A stretch of 39,708 nt of DNA from Haplomitrium mnioides (taxonomy: Eukaryota; Marchantiophyta; Haplomitriopsida; Calobryales), in the NCBI GenBank assembly GCA_049999725.1, contig JBNGIS010038871.1:70490-110197 (forward strand). Reading direction: 5' to 3'. The notes below the pieces were generated by a model. The model was not told the DNA's origin. It saw nothing but the letters and a program-made list of their open reading frames with translations, and did no database searches. Numbering within the stretch: the first letter of the stretch is position 1; every line of letters begins with the position of its first letter. The translations under genes and the position numbers were made by a program. Below are positions 9,531-20,700 of this stretch, piece by piece.

Positions 9531-10895
9531 GATTGATTCACTGTTGCATAGTGTAATCCCCTGTTGAATCTCTATGGAACTAGAAGAAAGATATTGTCTC
9601 AAGCTATCACTTTTACTGGAGTTGGTTTGATATAGAATTGATTGGTAGGTAATGTTGAATATTTTATGGATTTATGGCTTAGGGCTAGTAATGTACCTCA
9701 GGAGAGCATGTGATAGATTTCATTGTTGGGTAGATGTTGCTGGACATTTTAGTGTCTCAACTTGGCTACCATTGAGGAAGGGGTTTGCTTTAGTCTAGAA
9801 TTTGATGTTTTGATGCTTTGGCAGTTGTATTTGATGTGTGAAAATAAAAGTTTTACATGTTGGAAATTGGCAGCTCACAATTTTGCTGTTGGTGGATCAT
9901 AGGAATTGCATGATCCTGCTTAGGAATTTCTTGCAACATGCTTTCTTTGTGAAGTATTGGAAATGCACCTTTGTTGTTGTACATTATGCTCAAGTGATAC
10001 TCTTGAGCATATTTTTCTCTATAAAAATTTAGCTTCTTCTCTAGTTTAACTCCTAACTAGTTTAGAGAAGTATCTGGGCATAGTGCCATGTAGAGGCACC
10101 TGGTGGGAGCACCAAGGGGCTCCTTAGGGTAATTAATGCTTTTTGTCCCTTGCATAAGATAGATGAAGCGCATGCATGCGTGCATGTGCTCACACAAGGA
10201 AAAGACATAGGAGTGCACATAAAATTGAATATGCAGTAGTTCAAGCTGCTTTTGTCTATACTCGAAGAATGGTCTCCTTCACTTACTAGAATTCCATCGC
10301 TCATAGACTAAGAACTGGGCGCCCACAGAAATCTAGAACATTGTTGGTATTTTTTTGAGTATATAAATCAACAGAAGAGGAGCTTGATGCATCCTTATTT
10401 GCAATACACTTATTTGTATCTCTTTTTAGACATTCTAAGGAGAATTGCGTCTGAAGGGAGGAGGTCATTTTTCTCCTCCAAAGTGGAAAATTGCGACTGC
10501 AAGAAAAGGTCATTTTTTTGCATCGATAGCAAAAAAAATGACCAAGGGAGCAAGTTGTTTCCTGCAAGCGATAGACCTCACAAAGTGTCTGCCATTTTTC
10601 TTGCTTAAGAGGTCATATTGCAAAGCTCGTTGTTCACCCTCAGGAAGCACATTGCATGGCTGATTTTTTGCTTAGGAGGAAACTCGCAAGCCTAGAATTT
10701 TGGCCATAGGATGAACGCAAGGTTCATGTCCTCTCAAACCTGCAGCCGCAAGTATATTTTGTGGACAACAAAGCAACTGACATTTTTCATTTTTCCTTGT
10801 GTGATTCTCATCTATTTGTGGATTTTTGTTGTTGTATTATCATCAAATCGATTTTGATAATTCCAACATTACATACTGTCAAACATTTTTTTTTA
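9531..10895. other. Unassigned AT-rich DNA, possible LTR debris
   Basis: No coding domain was recognised. Around 9955-9982 the sequence TTGGAAATGCACCTTTGTTG resembles the copia LTR terminus seen at 22494, so part may be LTR debris. Lys-rich open frames between 10384 and 10663 overlap in two frames and look like chance. The stretch ends in a nine-T run just before LINE sequence resumes at 10896. Confidence 0.4.
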
Positions 10896-11885
10896 AATCA
10901 GCCAAGAGGGCAAATACTTGCGAGACTAGATAGACTTTACATCCCAGCAGGTCTCTTGCATTAGTCTTACAGAGCTAAGGTCATCAATGTGGGGGGCTTG
11001 TCACGGTCCGACCATCTACTGATATCCATGGTGTTAATATTCAAGAGTCACTCAAATCTCAAAACTAGTTTTTTCAAGCTCAATGTCTTCTACCTTGAAG
11101 ATCCTTCAGTATTCACCAAGTTGGAGGAACTTTTTGGGGTTTTGTGCCAAGACTAGTCGAAGGAGCCGACCGACAATTGGAATGGTGGGATAAGGCAGCC
11201 AACAGAATCACTAAATGGCTGAGAGATTTCGGGTTCAAAAAAACTTGCCTCAAGAGAGTAGAAGAAGTGATGCTCAGGGGAAAAGTAACTACTCTCAAAG
11301 CTCATATTGAGAAAGACCAAAACAACACTCTTCTCCAAGAGGATCTAGATAGACATATGATAGCTCTAAAGTTCCTTCTAGATTACAGATCCAAAGGAGC
11401 TACGATCCGCTCAAGTGCCCAGTGGTTTGAAGAAGGGGACAAAATGAACAAGTTCTTTTTCAGCTCTCACCAAGAACAGAAACTTCAGCTGAGATAGTAG
11501 AGTTGAACAGGCCTGCACAAGAAGAAATTGCCAAATGGAAGGACAAAGAAAGAATATATTTGTCCACTAATCTTAGTCGCAGGGTAGATGATCTGCCTAG
11601 AGCGATGGTCCAAGAAGAGACACTCAGGCACATCCCCTCATGCATCTTGTCTGCCTAGCGGACTATGTTGGAAGACCCTCATAGTGAACAAGAGTATATG
11701 AAGGCATTGGCTAGCATGGGAGGGCTTAAGTCTCCAAGACCAGATGGTCTCCCTAGCAAATTTTACAAATGTTGTTAGAAATGGATTGCAAAAGACTACG
11801 CAACCATGATCTCAAAAGTTGTTAGACAACAATGGTTCAGTGTTGAGCTCAACAAAGGCACAATCTACTTGATTGACAAGGGTGG
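10896..11885 (+). pseudogene. LINE ORF2: endonuclease C-terminus and start of RT
   Basis: The segment opens with QPRG and RLDRLYIP, then the endonuclease SDH box (Ser at 11007-11009, Asp-His next). The linker region follows, with a block at 11144-11497 (RSSAQWFEEGDKMNKFFF) typical of plant LINEs before the RT. RT blocks then begin: KSPRPDGLPSKFYK and a Leu-Asn-X-X-T-I-Y-L-I strand. Stops and frame changes occur. The frame runs straight into the gypsy-1 insertion at 11886 and resumes at 17951. Confidence 0.85.
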
Positions 11886-11890
11886 CTATA
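11886..11890. repeat. Target-site duplication of gypsy-1, left copy
   Basis: CTATA, identical to 17946-17950. Confidence 0.92.
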
Positions 11891-12457
11891 TGTAACAGTC
11901 ACTAACTTTAGTAAGCCACAGCTAAAAATAATGTCAACTATGTCTAGAAAGCTATTACTAAGTTAGAGTAGCAAAAAGCAATTGCTATTATAGAGAGATG
12001 GATATGTGGCACGAGAAGAGAAAGTCAATGAATTAAAGTGAAAGAAAGAGTCTAGATAGACTACTTTAGAAGAGGATAAGAACACGTGGCAAGCGAAGAA
12101 TTAAAGTAAAGAGAAGGTTCTAAAGATAAGAACACGTGGCAGAAGGAGAACTAAAGAGATGGAAGGTTCTAAGGATAAGGACACGTGACAGAAGAAGAAC
12201 GAAAGTAAAGGGTGGTCCAATTAGAGTGAGAGACAAAAGAGAGGTCTAATTAGAAGAGGATAGAAAAAGAACCAATGGGGTTACTCCACCTATATAAGCA
12301 AAGTGCTTTCTCTCAAGTATATAAAGAAGGGAGAGTGCCTTGTTTGGCATCTCTTACCTTGTGGGCTCTTGAAGTTCTTGTACGATTCTCTTATGCTAAC
12401 TTGTATGTGTTGTACTTGTGCTAACTTGTATGTGTAATGTGGGTGTGTAGTGTTTCA
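11891..12457 (+). repeat. 5' LTR of gypsy-1, 567 bp
   Basis: Starts TGTAACAGTC and ends GTGTTTCA (one change from the 3' LTR end GTGTTACA). A CCAAT box is at 12272-12276 and TATATAAG at 12291-12298, giving a plausible promoter. Upstream, a unit of about 50 bp with an ACACGTGGC core is repeated three times (cores near 12083, 12133 and 12182). Confidence 0.95.
12080..12210 (+). promoter_or_regulatory. Three tandem G-box/ABRE-like units in gypsy-1 LTR
   Basis: GGATAAGRACACGTGRC recurs at about 50-bp spacing ahead of the CCAAT and TATA boxes. CACGTGGC is the known plant G-box/ABRE core bound by bZIP factors. That it drives stress- or ABA-responsive transcription of the element is inference. Confidence 0.65.
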
Positions 12458-12458
12458 A

Positions 12459-12470
12459 TGGTATCAGAGC
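12459..12470 (+). promoter_or_regulatory. Primer-binding site of gypsy-1 (initiator Met tRNA)
   Basis: TGGTATCAGAGC begins one base after the 5' LTR. This is the standard plant site complementary to the 3' end of initiator Met tRNA. Confidence 0.95.
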
Positions 12471-13105
12471 TTGGTCTTCTCTAAAGAGTGTGGATTACCC
12501 CTCTTTGGAGAAGTACTTAAGCCCTTTTCGAGTAGTAGAATCTCCACTTTGCATTAACTCCATTAGAGTTAAACCATCAAGTTTTCATGAATAAAGGATA
12601 GTGGATATCCCATCCTTTGTACATGAAGATAATAATTTTGACTTGATGTTATGGTAGCCAATGGATAGAGGAGCATTTGTACCTCCTAGAATTCCTCTAT
12701 TAAATCCTTTTAACATTTGTGTGTTCAATATTGACAAACATTTCTTTCGTCAATTTCTAGTGTATAACTTTGGTGATGACTTTATGGTTTTTGTGATGGA
12801 ATCAAGAGAACCTGTGGTAAACTATGGTGTTACATGGGAGTGTTTTATTTATATTTTGTGGTAGAGAGAAAAATGGATTTGAACCAAGCTCCTCTAAAAG
12901 AGTTCAACTCCAAATGTCATATTTCTATTAGAGTAACGCTTAAGCAAACACAACGTGATTTTCTTGTTTGTAAGTTTGGAGAGATGTTCTGTAATGATGT
13001 GTTGGCATCCTCTAAACCTTTTATTTTACCTATTCTTCACAATTGGAATGTGTATATATTTGTGTTTGTATAAGTTTTAGAGGGTTAAAACTGTGACAGA
13101 ACAAC
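12471..13105 (+). other. gypsy-1 leader
   Basis: Lies between primer site and gag. Two short overlapping open frames (12661-12864, 12834-13073) have no recognisable domain and are probably not genes. Confidence 0.6.
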
Positions 13106-14066
13106 ATGGATGCTAACTCCAACAATCTTGAAGAAGGAGTGTTGATGATGGCAAAGTTGGAAGAGCTTCAAGCAGCTCTTATAACAAGCCAGCAACAAAA
13201 AAACATGTTGATGGCAGAAATGGTAAAAATGCGACTACAACAAGAAAGTGGAGAAGGAAGTCGGGAGATGTTACTTGAGAAAATGAGTAATTTGTGCAAA
13301 GTAGAGCCCTATGGAGGAAGTTGCACAGTTGGCATCATAGAAGGTTGGGTTTATCGAATGGAGGTTCACATGTCATATTATTCAAATGCTTCGGATTTGG
13401 AGAAAGGATTGTTTGCAAGATCATTCTTAACAGAGCATGCATCAATATGGCTACAAGGTTGGGAGTGACAAAAAATACACAAGGAGAACAACTTTTGTGG
13501 AGTAGTTTAAAGGAAGGGTTGCTCTAAAATTTTAAAGCAGTAGATTCTATATTAACCGCAAGAACGAAGCTTTGGGAGTTGGAGCAGCAAGGAAGTGTTG
13601 CAAGATACATTGAGGAATTTCGAAGCCTACAAGTTCAAATCAAAGATATGAGTCCAGTAGAGGCCATTGAAAATTTTTTGCAAGGGTTAGAGAGAAAGAT
13701 TAGAGGAGAGGTTATGATGCGCAATCTAAAAGACGTAAATGAAGCTATTTCATTTGCTCAATGAATTGAAGGGACACTAGGAATTGTGTGCAAACTAGAG
13801 GAAACTATGGCCCCATGCCTATGGAGTTGGGGAATATAAGAAGAAGAGAATTTCATCGCCCAAATCACCAACAAGGGGGACCACAACAGACTAATGAAAG
13901 GAGGATGGATGATCGAGAAGAAACTCAAACATGCTACAATTGTGGTTGGGTAGGACACATTGCATCAAATTGTAGAGCAGTGCAGCGCAATCAAGGGCGA
14001 GTATTTCGGCGACTTTTCCATAATATCAACAATGAAGAAGGTCAAGGAAATGATGAGCACCAATAA
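13106..14066 (+). pseudogene. gypsy-1 gag with CCHC knuckle
   Basis: The frame starts at the ATG at 13106 with a Gln/Met-rich coiled-coil-like N-terminus, followed by the retrotransposon gag core (VEPYGG, GWVYRMEVHMSYY, ASIWLQGWE). Frame shifts occur near 13466 and 13530; the core resumes at 13579 (LWELEQQGSVARYIEEF) to 13764. After another shift the nucleocapsid has a canonical knuckle at 13932-13973, CYNCGWVGHIASNC. Gag would form the particle that packages element RNA. This copy cannot make it because of the stops. Confidence 0.85.
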
Positions 14067-14090
14067 AAAAAACCTCATGGTTTTGTTGGG

Positions 14091-14460
14091 ATGAAGAAGA
14101 AAGGCGAGGAAAGCATCTATTATATAGAAAAACAAAAAAATGGAGGGTTAATTGTGGTTGATGGATGGATGGAAGGATCTGCAATAAGAGTTTTGGTGGA
14201 CTTTAGAGCAGAAGAAAATTACTTATCACGAGCGATAACATTGAAGTTGAAGTTGCCCCTTGAAAAAGAAGGTACGAAGTGGTGGAAATGGAAAATGGCC
14301 AAAGCGAATATATTGAACGACTATCTCAAAGTATAGCTTTATCATGGGTAACTATAAAGAGAAGTTGGAGTGGAAGATCACAACATTGGCAAGATATGAC
14401 GCTATTCTTGGAATGAAGTGGTTACAAATATATAATCCGCAAGTAGATTGGAGAAAGAAG
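14091..14460 (+). pseudogene. gypsy-1 protease remnant
   Basis: Follows gag. The strand leading to the active site reads IRVLVDFRAEENYLS, where gypsy proteases have a D-S/T-G triad. Here Ser and Gly are replaced by Phe and Arg, so the catalytic motif is destroyed. A stop lies at 14334-14336, and the domain continues in another frame toward 14460 (YDAILGMKWL-like). Confidence 0.7.
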
Positions 14461-14532
14461 ACACTCACGACATCTTTGTAGAAGATTTGGAGAGATCGAG
14501 CACAATCTCATTCAAGACACCTACCCCTATAT

Positions 14533-15852
14533 GTGATTGGAGTAAATGCGATCAAAAAACAAGATATGGTGTTTTTAGAACTTATACAGGAGCTCACTAT
14601 TGACAAGGAGGACTCAAATCATAATGTTCCATATGAATTTCAAGATGTTTTGAAGGAGTTTAATGACGTTTTTCCCAATGATTTGCCCAAGGGTTTACCT
14701 CTAAAACGGTGCATTGATCACAAGATTGAGGTCATTCCAAGAAATACTCCACCGTGCAAAGCACCACATTGTTTGCCTCCTCATAAACTGGAGGAATGCA
14801 AATCTCAGATTACAAAATTGTTGGAAAAAGGATTCATTAAACCAAGCATTTCTCCTTATGGTGCACTAGTACTATTTGTGAAAAAGAAGGATGGAAGTAT
14901 GAGGATGTGCATTGACTATCGAGCACTCAATCAACAAACGATGAAAAATAAATATCCATTGTCAAGGATGGATGACTTATTTGATCAACTTCAATGAGAA
15001 AATTACTTTACAAAATTGGACTTGAGAAGCTGATACAATCAAATTCGAATTGCGGAAGGTGATGTGCAAAAAACAGCATTTCGAAGTCGATACGGGCATT
15101 TTGAATATCTTGTTATGCCTTTTGGATTAACCAATGCTCCTGCAACATTTATGGGTCTTATGAATGATATTTTTCAATCTTATTTGGATAAGTTTGTTAT
15201 TGTCTTTTTGGATGATATTCTCATTTACAACAAGAGTCTTCAAGAACATCAAGAACATCTTCGTACAGTATTAAAGGTACTTCGGAACCACAAGCTATAT
15301 GTGAATATGTCCAAATGTGAAATTGGAAAGAGGGAGGTTGACTACTTGGGTCATTGTGTAAGTGCATCAAGAATATGAGTTATGCATGAGAAGGTGGAGG
15401 CAATTCAGAAGTGGGAAGCTCCTAGTGATCAAACACAACTAAGGGGATTCTTGGGGCTAATCGGGTTTTATCATCGATTTGTGAAAGGTTTTGCACAAAT
15501 AGGAGAACCATTAACAAACTTGCTCAAGAAAAGTCACACATGGTCATGGGGAGCTGCAAAAGAGTTGGCATTCCAAGCATTGAAGAAATCACTTCTTCAT
15601 GCTCCTATTCTTAAATGGAAGTTGAGCGGCACTGAGCAAAACTACCACACTACAGAGCGGGAAGAATTGGCGATTGTGCTATCAACCAAACATTGGAAGC
15701 ATTATCTGGGAGATAAGGAGTTTATTGTCGAAACCGACCATAAACCTCTAATCTATCTAGAAACTCAAAAGGAGCTCTCAAAACAACAAATTTGTTGGGC
15801 GGAGTGGCGACAACGATTCCATATGAAGATGGTCTATGTGGAAGGAAAATGA
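14533..15852 (+). pseudogene. gypsy-1 reverse transcriptase and RNase H
   Basis: RT blocks appear in order: [40 protein letters not shown], then [15 protein letters not shown] and the active site FLDD (15205-15216), which is intact. In-frame TGA stops lie at 14995-14997, 15031-15033, 15376-15378 and 15850-15852. The thumb/connection (GFLGLIGFYHRFVKGF) follows. RNase H has lost about 40 residues: the frame jumps from APILK to LSGTEQNYHTTEREELA, so the first catalytic Asp region is missing. The Glu and the TDHKPL Asp remain. Confidence 0.92.
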
Positions 15853-15867
15853 AAAATTGGAGATGCC

Positions 15868-16906
15868 TTGACCCGCATGCATCAACTCAACATCTTATCA
15901 GAAATCACAATCCATCCTACTTGGTGGACGGAAATGTTGGCTGCAACAAAAGAAGACGAGGAGATAATTGCCGCACAACAAAAGAGTATAGTGAAAGAGG
16001 TGAGAGGATTGATTTTCTTCCAAGGCAAGGTATGGGTTTCTAATAGTGTTAAGCTTCGCTCTGAGGTTTTGTATGAAGCACATGATTTAGCGATTGGTGG
16101 ACGTCCATGTTGGAATTGAGAAAACTTTGGACAATCTTCAATGAGTCTATTATTAGCCTAAGATGCATCAAGATGTGGAGACGTATGTTTGGAGTTGTTT
16201 GGCTTGTCAACAAAACAAAGCGACCAACCTTAAACGTGGAGGTTTATTACAACCATTACCAATCCCAAATCGACGATGGGAACATGTGAGTATAGATATT
16301 GTGTGTGAGTTACCACGCACTTCTACGGGTTATGATGCTATTGTTGTTTTTGTGGATAAACTTAGCAAAATGATTCATATTTGTCTAACTACCAAATCAG
16401 TGACAGCACTGGAGTTAGCATGAATTTATTTGGAAGCTATTTACTCTCATTATGGTATCTCCAAAGTGATTATCTCCGACCGCGACACTCAATTTACCAG
16501 GATGTTTTGGCGCACAATATTTGGTCTTCTCAAAACCAAATTGGCTATATCCACTACTTATCACCCTGAATCGGATGGTCAAACTGAATGGGCCAACTAT
16601 ACTATTGAAGACATGTTGCGAGCTTTTACTTTGGAAGAACAAGAGGAATGGGATTGGTTGCTACCTCTTATGGAGTTCTCTTACAATAACTCCATCAATA
16701 GCTCTACACGAGCCACACTTTTCTTTTTGATGTATGGTGAGCATCCTACTACTCTATCTAATCTTCATTCTGCATCGACCTCTAAGAGTCTAGCTGCCGA
16801 TGATTTCCTCCGTCGACTACACCACAACATCCAACGTGCCAAGGAAAAACTTGAAGTCGCTCACAATCATCAAAAAAATATGCCGATGCTCATCGTCGCG
16901 AAGTGA
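15868..16906 (+). pseudogene. gypsy-1 integrase
   Basis: The HHCC zinc domain is partly scrambled (16080-16210; the CLACQQNK pair is visible). The DDE core is well kept: Asp in SIDIVCELP near 16290, Asp in ISDRDTQF near 16480, and Glu in SDGQTEWAN near 16587. A TGA at 16421-16423 and several frame changes break it. Integrase would join element ends to target DNA with a 5-bp stagger, which agrees with the 5-bp duplication seen around the element. Confidence 0.88.
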
Positions 16907-17171
16907 CCTTTGCTATAGGTGACCAAGTATGGCTCTCTACATCCAATCTTCCTTTGCTTTGCTCTTGTAAGCTATATACTCGCTTTATTATTCCATTTGC
17001 TATTTCTGCTTGTATTGGTGAAGTGGCATATCAACTTGTTTTACCTCCTCACATAAGATTCATCCGGTGTTTCATGTCTCTTTATTACGTGCTTTTGTCC
17101 CTCGCTCTACCACCTTCACTTGTAACCAAGAACCTTCTCCACCACCTGAGCTTATTGATGGTCATGAGGAA

Positions 17172-17336
17172 TTTGAGGTGGAACAACTCTTGAAGAAATG
17201 CACACGACATCAAGGCCATTGTGAGATTGTGGAGTACTTGGTTCGTTGGAAAGGCTACCCTCTTTATGAAGCTACTTGGGAGCCATTAGAGAATTTGGCC
17301 AATACCTCTACACTTGTTCACTCTTTTGAGAACTCT
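17172..17336 (+). pseudogene. gypsy-1 chromodomain
   Basis: At the C-terminus of the polyprotein: EFEVEQLL, then VEYLVRWKGYPLYEATWEP and a final helix to residue Phe of HSFEN. The aromatic positions of a chromodomain are mostly present. In chromoviruses this module targets integration to chromatin with histone marks (known of the family). It marks the element as a chromovirus. Confidence 0.9.
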
Positions 17337-17365
17337 CTTACTCGCAACAAGGACGTTGCTTCTTA

Positions 17366-17379
17366 AAAAGGGGGAGGAT
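17366..17379 (+). promoter_or_regulatory. Polypurine tract of gypsy-1
   Basis: AAAAAGGGGGAGGA lies directly before the 3' LTR, where plus-strand DNA synthesis is primed. Confidence 0.9.
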
Positions 17380-17945
17380 TGTAACGGTCACAAACTTTAG
17401 TAAGCCACAGCTAAAAATAATGTCAACTATATCTAGAAAGCTACTACTAAGTTAGAGTAGCAAAAAGCAATTACTATTATAGAGAGATAGACACGTGGTG
17501 CAAGGAGAGAAAGCCAACGAATTAAAGTGAAAGAGGGAGTCCAGATAGACTACTTTAGAAGAGGATAAGGACATGTGGCAAGCGAAGAATTAAAGTAAAG
17601 AGAAGGTTCTAAAGATAAGGACACGTGGTAGAAGGAGAACTAAAGAGATGGAAGGTTCTAAGAATAAGGATACGTGGCAGAAGGAGAACAAAAGTAAAGG
17701 GTGGTCCAATTAGAGTGAGAGAGAAAAGAGAGGTCCAATTAGAAGAGGATAGAAAAGGAACCAATGGGGTTCCTCCACCTATGTAAGCAAAGTGCTTTCT
17801 CTCAAGTGTATAAAGAAGGGAGAGTGCCTTGTTTGGCATCTCTTACCTTGTGGGTTCTTGAAGTTCTTTGCGCTTCTCTTATACTAACTTGTATGTGTTG
17901 TACTTGTGCTAACTTGTGTGTGTAATGTGGGTGTGTAGTGTTACA
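17380..17945 (+). repeat. 3' LTR of gypsy-1, 566 bp
   Basis: Starts TGTAACGGTC, ends GTGTTACA, and is followed by CTATA. The TATA box is mutated here (TATGTAAG where the 5' LTR has TATATAAG). Confidence 0.95.
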
Positions 17946-17950
17946 CTATA
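17946..17950. repeat. Target-site duplication of gypsy-1, right copy
   Basis: CTATA, identical to 11886-11890. Confidence 0.92.
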
Positions 17951-19072
17951 AGACTCTAGTCTCCAATTGGAGACCCATCTCCCTTTTGAATGCCTGTTAC
18001 AAGATCTTTGTCAAAGTGACTTCTATTAGGTTGCAAAAAGTTTTGACAAGGATAATTAGTACATAGCAATTAGCATTCCTTGATAATGTAATTTCTATAG
18101 TCAAAACCAAGAATTGGGCTCTCTCAATAAGACAAGATCATGTTTTCCTGAAGTAGACTTCGAGAAAGCTTATGATACAACAGACTGGGAGTTCTTGTTC
18201 AAAGTACCATGGGGTTTGGTCAAAAATTCACTGGCTATATGAAAATTACAACAACAAATGCCACTTTTGTAATCAACCTTAACAATATACCCTCCCACTC
18301 CATCCCTATCTAGCGATCGATTAGTCAAGGCTGTCTTCTAGCTCTTTCTCTACATCTCATCATGGCAGATGCACTAAAACACCCTCTAAATACACAACGC
18401 TCAATGAACAAGTAAAAAAGACATCAATTCCATTGGGTAGGCACCATCACTTCTCTCAATATGCAAATGACACTCTTCCATCTTTGGCAAGAGAAGAACC
18501 AAACTTGCTAAAAGAGGTAAAAGTGCTAAGTACATTATCCAAGACTTTTGGACAGAATATCAATTAGGAAAATCATCTGCTATTTGGATCAATTTACAAC
18601 CTAGACCGTAAGGGTGGAACATTGGATGTAACTCAAAATGGATAGAAAAGAATGCAACCTTGAAATTCCTTAGTATTCCATTTGACCTCCAAAGTGGTCT
18701 ATAGGGAATTAAGAACCTCTTCATGGACAGAGTTAGATCAAAGCTCAAGTTTTGGTGTTATAGATATATCAGTTTGCCAAGAAGACTGTTAATCATCAAT
18801 CAAATTCTCATGGGGTCCATCTGGTACTTTGCCTCTTGCTGAGCAAGGTGCAACTCCCCCCTTAAATCTGGAGCACAAGTGGTGTGAGAAACATACATGT
18901 AGAGAAAAAAAGAAAGGAGATTGGGATTGATAGACATATATGATAGACTCAAGCCCTATTGGGGAAGTGGATTACGAAGGCTGTTCTACCAAAATACTCT
19001 AAATGCAAAATGTTCTTAATGTATAGAGCTAGCCAAGCTAGACCACTTAATAAACTAGGTTGGGATCACTCT
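17951..19072 (+). pseudogene. LINE ORF2 reverse transcriptase, central part
   Basis: Continues the LINE frame from 11885. Blocks in order: SNWRPISLLNACYKIF, IRLQKVL, DFEKAYD with its catalytic Asp (18156-18176), RSISQGC (near 18315), and the active-site box at 18460-18471. There the usual YADD reads YAND; the first Asp codon GAT has become AAT. Downstream comes the connection/C-terminal region (AVLPKYSKCKMF), ending in LGWDHSL at the gypsy-2 insertion. Several stops and frame changes occur. Confidence 0.9.
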
Positions 19073-19077
19073 CTATT
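19073..19077. repeat. Target-site duplication of gypsy-2, left copy
   Basis: CTATT, identical to 22353-22357. Confidence 0.92.
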
Positions 19078-19511
19078 TGTAATAGTACAAGCATAAGATT
19101 GTGATATTTATAAGAAAATAGAGAGGAATGAAGGAAGTGGTAGTGAGTCACTTTTAGAGTTAAAATTGGATTACTTATCTTTGAAGTCACTTTTGGTAGA
19201 GAGTCACTTTTAGGTTACTTGACTTCAAAGTCATTTTTGGTAGAGAGTCACCTTTAAGGCTAAAATTAGAAGTGACTTGTAAGTGAAAAAAGAGGGAAGA
19301 CACCCTCTTCTCTTGTATAAATAGAAGGGCTTCTTATCCCCACTCCTCATTTTGGAGTTCTTTTCGAATCACTAGGGTTCTTTGGTTGCTTGGCTTTTGC
19401 TTGCACTCTTGGTCTTAGTTTGGACCTTGAGTTGCCTTTGGTTGAAGAACTCTATTAGAGTTCACTATGAGTTCTTAGTCATTTGAATTTGGTCATTGAG
19501 ATTCTTTTACA
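19078..19511 (+). repeat. 5' LTR of gypsy-2, 434 bp
   Basis: Contains TATAAATAG at 19316-19324 and an internal repeat built on GTCACTTTTGGTAGAGAGTC. It is followed at once by RT coding sequence, with no primer site. Confidence 0.94.
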
Positions 19512-20700
19512 TTTGGTCTCACTAATGCTCCGGCAATATTTATGGATCAAATGCATCGAGTTTTTGATGGGTTATTGGATAAGTCAGTGTTGGTATTTTT
19601 GGACGATATCCTTATCTTTAGTAAAAGTGAAGTTGAGCATCGTGGTCATCTCAAGGAGGTACTACAATGACTATGCAATTGGAAGTTTTATTGCAAGAAG
19701 TCTAAGTGTGAGTTTTAGAAGCAAGAAGTGACTTATCTAAGGCATAAAGTTTCCGTGGATGGCATCAAGATGGAGGAAGAGAAAATTAAGGCTATTGCAG
19801 AGTGGCCAACACCAAATGATGCAAAGGATGTTCAAGATTTTAATGGATTGGCAAGTTTTTATCGAAGATTCATTAATTACTATGCTCATATTGTTGCACC
19901 ACTTATGGATTTACTAGGGAAGGATGCAAAGTTCAAATGGACGACCAAGGAGCAAGTGGCATTTCAACAGCTCAAGGATGCGGTGACATCTTGTCCAGTT
20001 CTACAACCATATGATCCAAAGAGGCGTTGTATAGTTGATTTTGATGCTTCTAATTTTGCTATTGGAGCGGTTTTACAACAAGAGTTTGAGGATGGACTTC
20101 ATCCAATTGCATTCATGTCACGCCGATTGAATGCGGCAAAGAGAAATTATTCTGCAAGAGGTCAAGAGCAATTAGTAATGGTTTATGCTACCAAAGTGTG
20201 GAGACACTATCTTTTGAGCAAACCTGTACTTATGCGCACAGACCACAAGCCATTGCTTCAAGCAATCCACTTGGAAAATATGATAAGTCATCATTATCGA
20301 TGGGAAGATTAATTACAACTCTTTGATTTCAAGTTGGAGTACAAGCTCGGAAGGTTCCACACTATTCTTGATGCATTGTCTCGAAGATCGGATCATCAAA
20401 TAAATACACTAGAGATAGCAAATGCTAGTATATTACATCTTGATGAAGCAACTAATTATGGCTTTCAACAAAAGTTACAAGAACATGCCTTCTTTACTCT
20501 TGTTAGAGCATGCTTGGCAGTCCAAGATAGTGAGTATCATACCTTTTCCATTTGGGATGGTATTCTCTATCAAGGCCATCAAATATATGTTCATCAAGAT
20601 GATGCGTTTTGAATGGCACGTTTACAAGAAGCACATGATATTCCAATTTTTGGGCATCTTGGAGTAAAGAAGACTATGGAGTTGCTTCAATAGACTTGGT
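19512..20700 (+). pseudogene. gypsy-2 RT (partial) and RNase H
   Basis: Begins at [11 protein letters not shown] and carries the RT active site FLDD near 19600, then a stop and frame change to the thumb (GLASFYRRFINYYAHIV). RNase H keeps its catalytic residues: Asp in FDASNFAIG, Glu in GQEQL and Asp in RTDHKPL. The frame is open from 19728 to 20312. The linker to integrase follows to about 20612. TAA and TGA stops break the rest. Confidence 0.92.

Larger units (their letters stand above)
11891..17945 (+). mobile_element. gypsy-1: Ty3/gypsy chromovirus, 6055 bp, both LTRs and TSD
   Basis: The element has two LTRs (567 and 566 bp), ends TGTAAC...GTTACA, a primer site, a polypurine tract and an exact 5-bp target duplication (CTATA). 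The internal order is gag, protease, RT, RNase H, integrase and chromodomain, which is gypsy order with a chromovirus C-terminus. LTRs differ at roughly 40 positions by eye (about 7 percent), mostly transitions. It lies inside the reverse transcriptase of the LINE. Stops, frameshifts and an RNase H deletion make it non-autonomous. Confidence 0.95.

Noticed and set aside
10384-10663. Two overlapping Lys/Ser-rich open frames
   Set aside because: They overlap in different phases, with no domain and no conserved neighbour; probably chance in AT-rich DNA.
12661-13073. Open frames in the gypsy-1 leader
   Set aside because: Short, overlapping, domain-free, and placed where gypsy elements have an untranslated leader.
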